DNA of 64,000 nt from Sycon ciliatum. Its lineage: Eukaryota > Porifera > Calcarea > Leucosolenida > Sycettidae. The position numbers and the translations under genes are program-made. The DNA is taken from NCBI RefSeq assembly GCF_964019385.1, contig NC_088655.1, positions 9,298,130-9,362,129 of the forward strand, written 5' to 3'. Positions 41,622-53,393 of this stretch are shown in pieces. Positions within the stretch are counted from its first letter, which is position 1. Each line of letters opens with the position of its first letter. Below the pieces are notes generated by a model. That model did not search any database and was not told the origin of the DNA. It was given only the letters and a program-made list of their open reading frames with translations.

Positions 41622-42221
41622 ATGGTGCTGGACGCTGCACGGGTTGTACTCTACGCGGTCGGAGCACTTACGCTGTTGAACATCTACTTGCTGTTCGACG
41701 ATGTGCGCGTTCACCAGTATCCACCCCGAGATGTGCACAGAGCGCCGCGTGCTAGCGCAGACAGTGGCGAGAATATCAGTCCGGCTCGCGATGGCTATGG
41801 AGATGAAGCGCTCTTTGGGTCGGACACTGCCGCACAGCGAAGCCAGCAGCAGCACTCCACAGATGAGGAGAATGTAGCTGCTATTAGTATGGTAGATCAG
41901 TGGAGCGATGCTAGTGCGGACAGCGATAAGTCTGAGTGGTATGGCTATGGTGATCCGGATGGCTCGGAGCGCATCAGTAGCGACCAACAGCCTAAATCCG
42001 ACACCAAAGCTGGCACCACACGGAATGATACCGAGGCTGATGATTCATCTAGCCGGTCAGAGGAAGAGGGGGAGGGCTCCTCTCTGCTGTGGGTGGTGTT
42101 GCAGATCGCGTTTGAACTGGCCGATGAGGTGCTGCCGGTAGTTTTCATGCTAGTTGTTATGGCTGGTGGTGGTATTATGAACATGCTGGCTGGACAAAGA
42201 GGGCCCCAAAGACGACGGTGA
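41622..42221 (+). CDS. Small single-exon membrane protein of unknown function, 199 aa (paralogue of 48474-48953)
   Basis: I do not recognise this family. The N-terminus (about residues 4-23) is a hydrophobic helix followed at once by NIYLLFDDVRVHQYPP. A long Ser/Asp/Glu/Gln-rich, probably disordered linker follows, then a second hydrophobic stretch near residues 155-180 (LLWVVLQIAFELADEVLPVV), and a basic tail ending GPQRRR. The head segment resembles the gene at 48474-48953 on the other strand, with different codons, which argues for a real protein. The ATG at 41622 has a purine at -3. A longer open frame on the opposite strand (41196-41987) has no such support and I treat it as a shadow. 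No intron is needed. Topology with one or two membrane passes is a prediction from hydrophobicity only. Confidence 0.55.
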   Translation: MVLDAARVVLYAVGALTLLNIYLLFDDVRVHQYPPRDVHRAPRASADSGENISPARDGYGDEALFGSDTAAQRSQQQHSTDEENVAAISMVDQWSDASADSDKSEWYGYGDPDGSERISSDQQPKSDTKAGTTRNDTEADDSSSRSEEEGEGSSLLWVVLQIAFELADEVLPVVFMLVVMAGGGIMNMLAGQRGPQRRR

Positions 42222-43429
42222 TAATACCGAGATGGACTGCAGGCGAACATAACACCAGTTGTAGCAAGCTGTCGCAGTGCAACCGGTACGCTATCGTTGA
42301 GTCGACGACACCAGAAAGCCGGCGACTGAAGCGGATGAACGCTCAAGTCTGACAGTTCCGGCAAGAAAGCTAGCATGGCTGTCCCCGTGGTTTGGTTATT
42401 GGTCGCTACTTGGCATCAGAAAGCCGTTGACAGGCGATGACTTTGCTTGAAGGCAGTTAGCTATGCTTCGTAGCTGGTGCATGGCAAACATCGCATTAAT
42501 GTTGCCTCCACGACTCAAACCGGGCAAATACGTCCGTTAAACAGTTGTTCAATTGGGAGCTGGCATCCACAAGCCATGCATTTAAAATCCGCTGCCGCCA
42601 TCTTCGCGGAGCTGAGAACGGTACGCAGCGCAGCGTGCTGATGGTGAGAGTCAGCAGCGTGCCGTTATGCTGTGACTCAGACCACGCGTTCTTCGGATGG
42701 GTGTGTGCCTGACACACGCTCTTGCATCACAGACATCGACGTAAGAACGGAATGTGACTGTGCTGATGATGATGGCTGCCGTTGCTGCTGCTGGTGGTGG
42801 TGGCGAAGAAACAATGCATGGAGCGCTGCCCTTGCCGCTTACAGAGGCCATGTTTGCAATGGTGCTCCCTCCCCTCCCCCTCTCCTCTCTCCACCACCTT
42901 GCATTGGTACGTATGCACTAAAGCGCCCGCTGATGAACTGCTTATGTTCTAGGTACCTTTTATTTGAAGAGTCGACGAGGCCGAGACAAACGTTTTAAAA
43001 TCGCAATTATTAGTAAAAGTTAATGTTCTGTCATTCTATGTATTCATGCATCTACACACGCCATCAAGGAACAGTGTTTTGGATCTAAGCACGTGACATG
43101 TCAAAACCACTAGAGTCCAGACTCAACTCATGCACTGCAACTAAAAGGCGCGAAGTCCGTTTCACGCACGCGCGCGCTGGAAACGGCACATGCTACGTGC
43201 ATAACATAACACGATGTACTACTATCATGAATGTCTGGAGTGGCCAAGGAATGCCACAGTGCGTATATAGATATGATCACTACAGAGTACGGTCACGTTT
43301 TATTTATTTATTTTATTTGTATCACAGTGTGTATACCTACGGAAGGAGAGGAAACAAAACGAATACAAAGTAAAATTACAATTAATACTCTGCTTGGGCT
43401 GTCATACAGATTAGCTGGAGTTCCGTGCT

Positions 43430-43990
43430 GTGGTGTGTTGGTTCAGTGCGTGCACAGTGTGTCCCATGACTACAGGTATAGAGTCACATTGTTGCGAAAT
43501 TCCGTTCGACTATTATTTACGCATGATGTATTTAGTTCTTGTCTCGCAGAGTCCAGTGCCCGACGTCATATATGGTCCAAGTGTACATGCGGGTATGGTG
43601 TGATGTTTATGGTGCGTGGTGCATGCAAGAGTAGATCTACGCGTTGTCCGAGTGTGAGAATCTGCTTCCATCTGTGTGAGAGTGACTGTCAAGTGAATGC
43701 TGTACATGCGCAGTGCTAGTTTGGACTGGGAGTGAGAGTGGTGTGTGATTCGTCCGTGGTCTGGTTGTCTTGGTCTTGGTCATGTGTTCTGTACGTATTG
43801 GTCCCTGATTGGTCGTCCTGATTTGTCGTCGCTTTATCACTGCTTGTTCTTTGTTGATTCTTCGTTTCCTTTTCCTTTGTCTTTTCGTATTCACCTTTGT
43901 TTTCACCGCCTTTCTCCTCCTTCTTTTCCGGTTGTGTAAGAAGTCAGAAACTCTACCAAGTCGTTTGTGTTGTTGTGTGGCAGGGGAGAG
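43430..43990 (+). repeat. Dispersed repeat related to 29730-30410
   Basis: See the translation-level similarity noted for 29730-30410. The shared right end includes TGTTGTGTGGC. It is opposite in orientation to that copy. Confidence 0.5.
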
Positions 43991-44028
43991 GGCATTCACA
44001 TTTCAACATGACTGCAGGCTAGGCCTAG

Positions 44029-44464
44029 CCCAAATTTGCCGGCAATGCTTCCAGCAGAATATCGAAATTTCCCACGAAAAGAAATTGCTGGCAAATTCCG
44101 AGCAAAATATCGAATTTATAGAAGATTTGGGTGCGTTGTGGCAATTTTTTCTAATTTCTTTGGCTTCATTGGGCCAATTTCGTCCTGAAATAGCTCGTAC
44201 ATGTTGTCAGGGGTACATTAATTTGAAATCGTGCCACAAAATCCGTAATACTGACACCCCTTGCAGTTTTGCTTTCCTCATCAGAGTTACCATTCACTTT
44301 TACCAAAGTAGACTGTTCATTCGAAGCCATTTTTGCCACAAAGCAGGAGCAAAATGGAGCAAAATATCGGAAACGAAAGGCAATGCCAAGCAAAATATAG
44401 AAAGTGCTCGGGCAAAATTTGCCGGCAAAATATCGAAGCGCCCGAGCAAATTTGGGTTAGGCCA
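44029..44464. mobile_element. MITE, gcaaaatatcg-word family (copy 2)
   Basis: Inverted ends AGGCCTAGCCCAAATTTGCCGG and GAGCAAATTTGGGTTAGGCC. GCAAAATATCG and GGCAAAATTTGCCGGC recur inside. Confidence 0.75.
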
Positions 44465-44465
44465 A

Positions 44466-44585
44466 GACTGCAGGCACAGTGTCACATGACTACACACATA
44501 GTGTCACATGACTGCAGGTAACTGTGTCACATGACTGCAGGTACAGTGTCACATGACTGCAGGTATACTGTCACATGACTGATGT
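44466..44585 (+). repeat. 22-bp tandem repeat, about 5 copies
   Basis: CTGCAGGTACAGTGTCACATGA units with small indels. Confidence 0.88.
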
Positions 44586-45250
44586 AGTGGTCAGTGGTCC
44601 AGTACGGTGGTCACGTGATGTGAAGTTCCGCCGTCGCAGCAGTGGATAGAGGTTGTGCGGACAGTTGCACACTCTTGGAGGTTGCTGTAAAAGCCATTGT
44701 TATTATAAACGCGCCACAATTATAACGATTTGCTAAAACAGACCGGTTTACGTATACCAAAGGTAACGATTCTCACTCGCTCTCGGCGACCACTAGCAAC
44801 AGCATACGTATTGAGTTCTGTATAACCTTTTCTATTCTAACGACAGATATATCCACGTTGACTCGTTACAATTAGCACTTCGTTAAATATAACTTCAACA
44901 TATAAGGCTTTTGCAGTATGTACTCTTGCACATGCGCACTGGGAACCTAATTGCTTGGATCTGGGCGGCAAGCTTCGCTGACTCATTAGACTATTCCTAC
45001 CATGATGGGTGACATCTTTCCGGCTGTGCTTATTGCCATTGTAGTTGCCACTAGTATCACACATCCTCTTCATAATTATTCCTATTCACCATATCAGCAT
45101 CCACTATGTTGTCTGACGAGTTTGCTCCGTTGTCATGAAAACTCTAGATCGGAGTACCAACAGAACAAAGTCTCCGCTATTGTGAACTTATGCCTTGATG
45201 ATTTACGTGCGAATTGAGCCCACAGACATTGCATGTACTACAAAAAAAAA

Positions 45251-45505
45251 AGGGGGGCATGTACTGGGGGCATGTACTGGGGGCATGTACTGGGGGCATG
45301 TACTGGGGGCATGTACTGGGGGCATGTACTGGGGGCATGTACTGGGGGCATGTACTGGGGGCATGTACTGGGGGCATGTACTGGGGGCATGTACTGGGGG
45401 CATGTACTGGGGGCATGTACTGGGGGCATGTACTGGGGGCATGTACTGGGCATGTACTGGGCATGTACTGGGCATGTACTGGGGGCATGTACTGGGGGCA
45501 TGTAC
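45251..45505 (+). repeat. 14-bp G-rich minisatellite, about 17 copies
   Basis: CATGTACTGGGGGG-type unit (GCATGTACTGGGGG); three copies near the right end are shortened to GCATGTACTG. GGGGG tracts recur every 14 bp on the plus strand. Confidence 0.96.
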
Positions 45506-45540
45506 CTGTTTGAGATACAGTAAAACCAGTGTTTGCCGGA

Positions 45541-45783
45541 CCATGGACCGAGCAGAATCCTGTATTGACCGGACAAGTGTTCATGCATCAAAGTGCTGTG
45601 GATCAAACGCGCATCTCTGGACCGAGCGGAATCCTGTATTGACCGGACAAGTGTTCATGCATCAAAGTGCTGTGGATCAAACGCGCATCTCTGGACCGAG
45701 CGGAATCCTGTATTGACCGGACGAATGTTCATGCGCCATTAAGTGCTGTGGATCGAACACGCATCCATGGACCGAGTGGAAAT
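45541..45783 (+). repeat. 74-bp tandem repeat, about 3.3 copies
   Basis: Starts of GGACCGAGC at 45545, 45619, 45693 and 45769 give periods of 74, 74 and 76. Each unit holds CTGTATTGACCGGAC and TCAAAGTGCTGTGGATC. It is preceded by a MITE-like end, TACAGTAAAACCAGTG. Confidence 0.9.
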
Positions 45784-46365
45784 CTGTCATATCAGGCGTA
45801 GTTTCCCCTGCACCAAGTCCGTCCGGTCTGGGCAGGTTTCTCGCGCTCATTCTCGTTGTGTTCGCATGCATCCTAAAAGGTCTTGATTTGTTGAGCAATT
45901 TTGCAAGACAACTGCACCTTTGCTCTGTACACAAACAACTCAACGCTGTAAAGTGATAAACTTTCGCTATTTTCGCGACCATCCCACATTCGCGAATATA
46001 AATCGCAGCAAACTGCTCTGTACATTGACTGTAGACAGTATACGGTCCAAATGAAGAGATACAATCGCAAACGTTTCTCGTCGTGAACCAGCCCAATTCA
46101 TGAAAACGCAAATTTTGCACGCCGCGAAAGTCCATCGCTTTAACGGTACTCACAACAGTGCCAATATGCAGTGACCAGTTTACAGAAAAAATGGCAAAGT
46201 CAAACGACTCACGTAGGCAGAGAGATGTGGAGTGTGGAGAGATAAAACCAAGTCATTTTGAATAAAATAACGCCGGGGGGGGGGGGGGTAAGCATTTTGA
46301 ATAAGCCAACAGTAAAAAACAAACAAAAAAACAAACAGTATAAGTATCAGGCAAAGGTCAGAATA

Positions 46366-46772
46366 AAGCGGGATTCGCAGAAGCTTTTTTGCGATGCGAC
46401 ACGCGATGCGACGCGATCTGCGACGGACGCGTGCGATGCGAACTCGCGAAATACCATTCACAGAAGAAGTCAGTGATGCGACAAAATCTTGCTGATTTGG
46501 CTACGTCACCATGATATTCGCGCGGTTTGATACAACTTGTACAAATTTATAGGCAACTCTTGCACCTTTGTACAACTTTGCTGTAGAAAAGGTCAAAATC
46601 GTACGCCAAATCGCTTGTCGCATCGCAAAAGTTGAGCCAAGCTCAACTTCTGCGATGGCCCAGTTGCGGCAGTTGCGTGGGGTGCGACATGGCTGCGATT
46701 TGGGGTTTTCCCAGTTTCGCGCCTGTCGCATCGCGTGTCGCATCGCAAAAAAAGCTTCTGTGAATCCCGCTT
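46366..46772. mobile_element. MITE with about 48-bp terminal inverted repeats, gcgatgcgac word
   Basis: AAGCGGGATTCGCAGAAGC at the left mirrors GCTTCTGTGAATCCCGCTT at the right, continuing through TTTTTTGCGATGCGACACGC. The word GCGATGCGAC or its complement recurs throughout. There is no coding capacity. Confidence 0.85.
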
Positions 46773-47761
46773 GAGGCTGGCAGAGGATGATGTGAACTCA
46801 TTCAGGTTTTGTGCTTGGTCAGCCAGGACTAGTATGTGTTAGGTGACCGTCTGAAGGTTGTTGCGAAATCACAACAATACAACCGATTGGGCTGAGTGCC
46901 GTAAAGGGATGTAATCAGATCAAATGTACCGAGGTTTTATGTGCAGGGGCAGAAGGAGAGAAAACGGGCTACAAATGTGTATGGTACTAATTATTGCATG
47001 CAGGGGCAGCGGGGAAATGGGGCAATTATGGAAGTTATGACGTGTGTGCCGTATGTATGGATTTTTGCATGCATGGGGAATGGTACAACCTGGGGGTGCG
47101 TCTGTGAATATAGGGGACATGTACAACAGCAGGTGTGGGAGATGGACAATCAAAACTGACACAGCAGTGCAATCTGGTGTCCTGCAATTCTACTCAGCCA
47201 TATATGCACATGTACGCATGGTATGCAGCAGTAACCATGGTAACGTTACTACAATGTACGTCCTGTAGTGGTGTACTTGCCCGCAATGGCACTACTACGG
47301 CAACTGAAACCTGTTTTATTGACAAAACACGCCAATCATAGACGAATGCAGGCAGAGTATAGGACGGATATACGGAAATAAAGAACAGCAAAGTTGATAA
47401 AACACGAGAATAGCAACAGCAATGCAACAACAATGGCGCTGGTACTATTACCATGATGCGAGGAAGCTGCCAGTCTACCTGAACACAACCAGCACAAGCG
47501 AAGCTGACCCAGCACCTCCGCCATGTGTATAGGAGCAGCAGCATCAGCACCAGCAGTTTGTTATCTGGTTTGTGCCTTCAACAAAACACCTTTTTAGTTA
47601 GTACGGGCAGTGGCACCAGCATATCACAGCAGGATGGTGTCGCCACGGAGAGGGGGGGGGGGGTAAATTAGGTAATCATCCATGCAGAGTGCTGCAGCAG
47701 ACTCACATAGCAGCAGCATAGCGTGTGGACGAGGTGGTGATGTGAAGAACACACACACACA

Positions 47762-47798
<37 letters not shown>

Positions 47799-48473
47799 AG
47801 TACTATGCTCAGCTTACTTGTACTCGAAGTACAACGCAGCACACTTAAAATGCTACACACTCGACAAGCTTTGCAAGACACACTTGCAACAACTGTACTG
47901 GAACATCCGAATAGATGTGAGTTCCAGGACAATGACATCATAATAAGTACGGTATAACAAATCACCGCGCTCCACATCATCGAACTAGCTACCATGATCC
48001 ACAACAAAGCAGCGGAGAGAGAGAGCGCAGGGCTGAGTTCCAGCTTCGATACAAAATGGAATGAGCTAGGTAACTTACTTCCAGCATGCTTTTTTTCACT
48101 TGTGGCTGGCAACGGTCTTCAGCATAGATTTCGTGATTATGCCTGAAAGCACAAGTAACTTACAATATTCCATGAATAGACGGGAAGCATTCGTGGGGCG
48201 CTGTTCGTGTTATGTCGGCTCTAGTGCCGCGCTCTGGAATACGCACCGGGGGCCGTATGTACAAGAGCGCGTTGGCAGCACTGAGGCTGGCGGCGATGCG
48301 ACAACACACCATAAGCCCATTACACTATGACGTAATTTGTACCGCGAACACCCCACACAGCCACCTGGGCATGCATTACTCATACATTCCATATTTGGCA
48401 ATGCACCCTGGGCTTATCCGCTGTCTTTACGCCAGGGAGGAGGATGTGAATCCATCACGTAACACGCTGCTGC

Positions 48474-48953
48474 TTACGATGCCGCTAAGAGCAGGTCGAG
48501 TCCAACGCGGATAATTTTCCACACAACCGACCATTGTGAGACGATGTCGCTGAGAGCCGGTTTCGGCTTGCCACTGCTCTGGGATTTGTCACCTTCCGAT
48601 ATGGAGTCATCGATGTTGTCTGAAGTATGTGCAGTGTCCACTGTAAGCCATGAGGCATCATTATCGTCGATAGTGTCACTTACCACCGATGATCTGTCCT
48701 CTGTGCTGGATATCGTGTGGGCGAAGTCTATGCTGTCCGACGAGTACACGGTGTCGCCATCGGCGACAACAAGGCCATGATCGTGCCTCTCGTGCCGGCA
48801 GCCGTCCGCGGGGTATTCATGCATGCGCACGTCGAAGTCGACGTACAGAACGTAGATGTTGGCCACTGCCAGGGCACAGGCCGTGACGAACAGCACAAGG
48901 TGTGTCACATCGGCAATGGTCAGATCGCCGCGGCGTTCCATGTCGGGCTCCAT
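48474..48953 (-). CDS. Small single-exon membrane protein of unknown function, 159 aa (paralogue of 41622-42221)
   Basis: The family is unknown. The open frame starts at the ATG at 48953; a second in-frame ATG lies four codons later. A hydrophobic helix spans about residues 16-35, followed by NIYVLYVDFDVRMHEYPAD, which parallels NIYLLFDDVRVHQYPP in the plus-strand gene at 41622. The middle is rich in Asp, Ser and Thr. The C-terminal SDIVSQWSVVWKIIRVGLDL is a second hydrophobic or amphipathic segment and ends LLLAAS. The two genes face each other across about 6 kb of repeats, so they may derive from an inverted duplication. Function, localisation and expression cannot be told from the sequence. 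Confidence 0.55.
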   Translation of the reverse strand: MEPDMERRGDLTIADVTHLVLFVTACALAVANIYVLYVDFDVRMHEYPADGCRHERHDHGLVVADGDTVYSSDSIDFAHTISSTEDRSSVVSDTIDDNDASWLTVDTAHTSDNIDDSISEGDKSQSSGKPKPALSDIVSQWSVVWKIIRVGLDLLLAAS

Positions 48954-49949
48954 GCCACTGCGCGCACTACTACTAGTACTAGCAGTATGAATACAGTGCT
49001 GGTGTGATATCGCGTGTACTACTAGTACTCGCGTCCAGTGAATGAAGCCGAGGGGAAATTCCCCGCACTATGGGGTGGGTTACTGTGACGCCACTGCACA
49101 GGGGATATGGCGGAACGAATCACACGGCTACCGGTATATTATCAACAGCAACACAAACAGGTCATGCCGCCCGGTCATGGATGTCCACAACTGGCACAAG
49201 GGAGAACAGCGCCAAGGCTGGATGCTGACTGTGAAACACAACTTGCTCGAACTGCAAGGGTTATAGTATAGGCCAGGTCAGGGGGGGGGGGGGGGCAGAA
49301 ACAGACAGCCACGCGCACAAGAATCCACCCTCTAGAGTGGTGCGTTCACGTCTGAGAAAGTCTTGCTCCAGTAATGGATAGTGCACGTGTGAACAACCAG
49401 GCTTCAGGTCAGTAACTCTTCAACACAGTACAGGCACGCCGCTGGCTCAGTCCAACACTACAAAAAATTAATATTTGCCCAGATTTCATTCAGAAAGCTT
49501 GGTACAGTACAGCCTGTTCTGCTCAGAGTAACGAAAGTGACCCGTACGAGTATCGCACTCGCCAACCGGCAGGATCCCGTGCAGTGGCTCTGCTATCAGA
49601 GACCAGAGAGAGAGAGAGAGAGGGCTAGAAGAGGAGTGGTGTTTTGAAACAGCTCGATCTGAAAAAGTGAAACTATGAAAGGACATTTTGCCACATTGAC
49701 TTTGTGATTTGAATGGAAAGTCTGAAACAGTAACACGCCATTCAAACAGGCCAAGTCACGTCGCTTACGTCATTGTCAGGTGCAATGTGAAGTGTCTACG
49801 TCATTATGGCACCGCTATTATAGCGCCTAGTAGTAGTAGTAAAGTAGGCACTTCTCTTCTTCTTCTTTTTCACCCTCCTGCAGTAGGCCAGTAGTAGATC
49901 TACTACTAGGCAGTAGCTGTCTTACCCACCCATGCCCATGGCCAAAGTG
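48954..49949. other. Intergenic stretch right of the minus-strand orphan gene
   Basis: It should contain that gene's promoter. Features seen: tandem ACTAGTACT triplets near 48965-49030, a short poly-G at about 49281, a (GA)n run near 49603-49621, and nothing recognisably coding. Confidence 0.4.
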
Positions 49950-52390
49950 ATGTAGCTTTGAGCCTGGGTGACCACGATGCCGACTCTACTGGCCAGATTG
50001 TTTCCGCGGCATACAAGGAAGCTGTGCACTTCCTGCCCAACCTTCACCAAGTGCCACAGGGAGGCGCGGGCGCCAAGTTTGTGAACCTGCTAGCAGGTCT
50101 CTATCGAAGGTTTGGTGAGGGCGGGGCAGGAGAAGGCCTTGCACACAAGACCGCAATGGTCGCGACCCAACTACTCTCGAACAGCCAGTGGATTGCCGTG
50201 ACCAGAGAAAACATCGTCAGCACCTGAACCGCAGACTTGAACTATGGGAACGTGGCGATATAAACAACCTTATGCTTGAAGCCCGCGCACCATCCAGAGG
50301 CAACTCAAGCAAAGGCAGCGTCATTCAGGATACTCGAAGAGTGGACGGACATCTCATGATGACGCTCGGCGATTCGCCAATCTGGTTCACGAAGGAAAAA
50401 TTGCCAGCAGCCTTCAAACTCTTGATGATGATGGCGCCAAAGGAGTGCATAAGCTGAGCGCAGAAATTGATGGCAAGACTGTTCGTCAAATTCTGGAAGA
50501 CAAACACCCACCAAACAGCTGGGCCTGTTCAAGAAGATGCGGTCATACCAGACGCACCCCACCACCGCCGGCCCGCATCCAACATATTTCGCGGCTATCA
50601 ACAGGGAAATCATCCGTCAAGCTGCGCTTGACACACACGGTAAAGATTTCTTTGCTTCAAGAAATCTTTACCAGCCGCTGCTGTAGCTCTCACACCACTG
50701 CCACTACGAGATCCCAGGTGTCTTTTTCTTTGGCATTCCCCCCAGCACAGAGTACGGCTGGCTTTTCCCCGGAGTCAGGCCGATTGGTGTCGGCGAGGTT
50801 GTGCGACGGATTATCAGCAAAGCCATCCTCAAAGTCACCAAGGCTGACATAATCCAGTCGGTCGGTTGTCTCCAGCTCTGTGGGGGCCAAGAGTCAGGCA
50901 TAGAGGCAGCAATCCATGCTATGAGAGAAATCTTCCAGCAGGACGACACAGAGGGTATTCTCTTTGCAGACGCTTCCAACGCGTTCAATCGCTTTAAAAG
51001 TAGTGTTTACCACCACGTACCGACAGCCGCAAAGCTGTTTGTCCACGGGGAGACCATTCAGTCTGCTGAGGGCACAACGCAGGGGGATCCCCTCGCCATG
51101 GCGATGTATGCTCTAGGGACCGTGGTTGCCATTATTGCATTAATCCGCGAAGCTGCTGCAGCCAACGCCGTACAAGCGTGGTACGCTGATGATTCTACAG
51201 CTGCAAGTAAGATAATTCGTCTCAGAGAATGGTGGTCTATCCTGAAAACGCGTGGTCCAGCTTGCGGCTACTATACAAATGCTGCAAAGTCTGTGTTACT
51301 TGTCAAACCACAGTTCCTCAACATCACGCGGGAAGTGTTCGCCGACACTGAAGTTCGCGTAACCGCTGACGGTCACCGACATCTTGGAGCTGTCCTGGGC
51401 ACAGAGCAGTATTGCAATCAGTACGTTGCTCAAAAGGCAGAGCAATGGTGCAAAGAGGTCCAGCGCCTCGCAACCTATGCACTTAGTCAACCGCAAGCCG
51501 CCTACACTGCATTTAGCCAAGGCCTCAAGCATGGTCATTTCTGGTTCGTACTGTACCAGGAGCAGCAGATCTGCTACCGTAGCCACTTGAGGATGTGATC
51601 CGCAATGATTTCATTCCGGCATTGACAGGGCGTCACCCACCGAATTCGGTGATCCGCGCTGTGCTTGACCTTCAGTGTCGTCTCGGTGGTCTCGGTATTG
51701 TTGACCCCAGTCAGCTGAGCGATGAACATCAGCGCTCTCTGTCCATCACCCATCCACTCATTGACTACATCATCCAACAGCAGTCATCCATGGAAGGCAT
51801 CTCAGGGCGGATGCGGGTACTGAAGGCAACAGCTAGGACAGCCGCTGGAAAGAAGGAGAAGGACCATGTCGTCACCCTGATGGCCCAACTCGAGCCAGAC
51901 CTGCAACGCACCCTACAGCTTGCCTCAGAGAAAGGCGCCTCAAGTTGGCTGACATGTCGGCCATTGCGAAGGCATGGCCTTCCACGATGCCATATGCCTC
52001 AGGTATGGATGGGATCTTGATCGCGTATCTGCAACATGCGCGTGTGGAAAGCCATTCTCGACCACCCATGCCATGTCATGTGCCATGGGTGGTTATCCCT
52101 CGTTACGGCACAACGAGGTCCGAGACCTAACAGCAGCACTGCTACGCGACGTCGCACATGATGTTCATGTTGAGCCGCACCTCCAGCCTGTGACCGGTGA
52201 GCGCTTTCCGCTGCGACAAGCTCGGCTGGATGTAGTTGTCAGCGGTCTACACGGTGGACGGTTTGAGAGGACCTTTCTAGATGTCCGGGTTTTCAACCCA
52301 TTTGCCCCCTCAAATCGGAAACCAACGATCGCTGGCAGCTACAGAAAGCATGAAGAGGAGAAAAGGAGGAGTTACGAGATACACACGTAG
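49950..52390 (+). pseudogene. Decayed non-LTR retrotransposon with restriction-like endonuclease
   Basis: Collinear fragments in shifting frames. About 49958-50450: N-terminal part (NLHQVPQGGAG, RRLELWERGDINNLM, then GVHKLSAEIDGKTVRQ). 50770-51590: RT domain with VRPIGVGEVVRRII, FADASNAFN (motif A), EGTTQGDPLAM (motif B), WYADDS (motif C) and HLGAVLG. 51590-51940: the part after the RT, IPALTGRHPPN and CRLGGLGIVDPSQ. 51940-52390: CACGKPFSTTHAMSC zinc motif, then RHNEVRD and a LDV...FLDVRVFNPFAP segment typical of restriction-like endonucleases of the R2/R4-type group. Several frameshifts, stops and a short deletion after motif A show it is dead. Confidence 0.8.
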
Positions 52391-52435
52391 TACTCCGCAG
52401 TGTCCGGGGTTGCAACATTTCTAGCAGACAAGTAA

Positions 52436-52740
52436 AGGGGTTAACCCTCAACGCGCAGAAAACCCAGGTTCTGGGCATCTCCGCTGGAAGGTGAAACAGA
52501 CTAGAGATTGCAGTTACATGTCATAACACTCCTCTGGCTCAAACCAGCACAGCCAAATACCTCGGTATTTATCTGGACGAGCGTTTGAGCTGGGCAGGTC
52601 AAGTGGCTGCTGTAGAAAAGAAGGTGTCCAACAAACTCCGAGTCTTGCGCAACATCAGAGCAGACATCACCCGCGCGCAGTCCCTCCTTTACTACACAGC
52701 TCTTATCCTATCTCTTAATTTGCTAGATCCTATTATAGGA
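52436..52740 (+). pseudogene. Second LINE reverse-transcriptase fragment
   Basis: Translation gives LTLNAQKTQVLGISAG, one stop, then TAKYLGIYLDERLSWAGQV and KKVSNKLRVLRNIRADIT, ending in LLYYTAL. This is the thumb-proximal region of Jockey/CR1-like LINE reverse transcriptases. It abuts the end of the restriction-like-endonuclease element, with no upstream catalytic part. Confidence 0.7.
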
Positions 52741-53393
52741 TTTTATGCAACAGAGAAAGACCAAGGAACAGTACAAGTTACGCTATACTGTCCACAAATA
52801 CCACCAGTTACTAAACAATCAGCTCATGCGATAACATTGCACGACACTGACCGACTGACTGACTGTTCCTTGGTCTCAGTTCTCTTTTGTATAAATTAAA
52901 CCTTGGCTCTCCGTCTGAGTCCATATAGGATTTTGGTCATATTTTTCAACTCAAAATGGGTGTGGCATGAGCATAGGGAAACGTATGTGACCAATTCTTC
53001 CGTGTTAGGTTTTAGTAGATGTTACACTACTAGTGTTACAGGCAGGAATTCAAATTCCGATACACGTGCACAGGCACACTCTCCGAACGCAAATGGGACA
53101 ACACACCATTACTATACTAGACGTTCTGGAATTTCTCCTTGCAAACACACTTCAACCATAACCGGCATAACTCTAAAACCAAAAACTGCAAAAGGAAGCA
53201 AAAAAGGGCCAGCAAAGGCACAGCGCGCTTGCGCCACGACATACACGGACACGTGACACAAAAGGCATCATAGCTAGTGCGAGCATGACTCATACTGAGT
53301 CATAGTCATAGCTCAGTCATACAGCACAGCGCAGTTGTACAAGCGCATGATCGCGGGTACAAAGGGTTTGAAAAATACTACAAATAAATTATC

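Larger units (their letters stand above)
42222..48473. other. Region between the two convergent orphan membrane-protein genes
   Basis: No recognised gene. It contains a dispersed repeat (43430-43990), a gcaaaatatcg MITE, a 22-bp tandem repeat, G-rich and 74-bp minisatellites, a gcgatgcgac MITE, and CT/CA tracts near 47755-47795. Poly-A signals for the two flanking genes were not assigned. Confidence 0.5.

Noticed and set aside
41196-41987. Minus-strand frame of 263 aa, longer than the plus-strand gene it overlaps
   Set aside because: No relative in the window and no recognisable features, whereas the plus-strand frame has a paralogue at 48474-48953.
44270-44300. CTGATGAGGAAA on the minus strand as another hammerhead
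   Set aside because: No stem II can form between CTGATGA and GAAA.
45177-45606. Repetitive Cys/Tyr/Met or Gly/His frames of about 100-170 aa
   Set aside because: Translation of the 14-bp minisatellite in several frames at once.
49042-49266. Plus-strand frame of 74 aa containing GYCDAT, faintly like a cellulase motif
   Set aside because: The match is too short, and no splice sites or catalytic residues support it.
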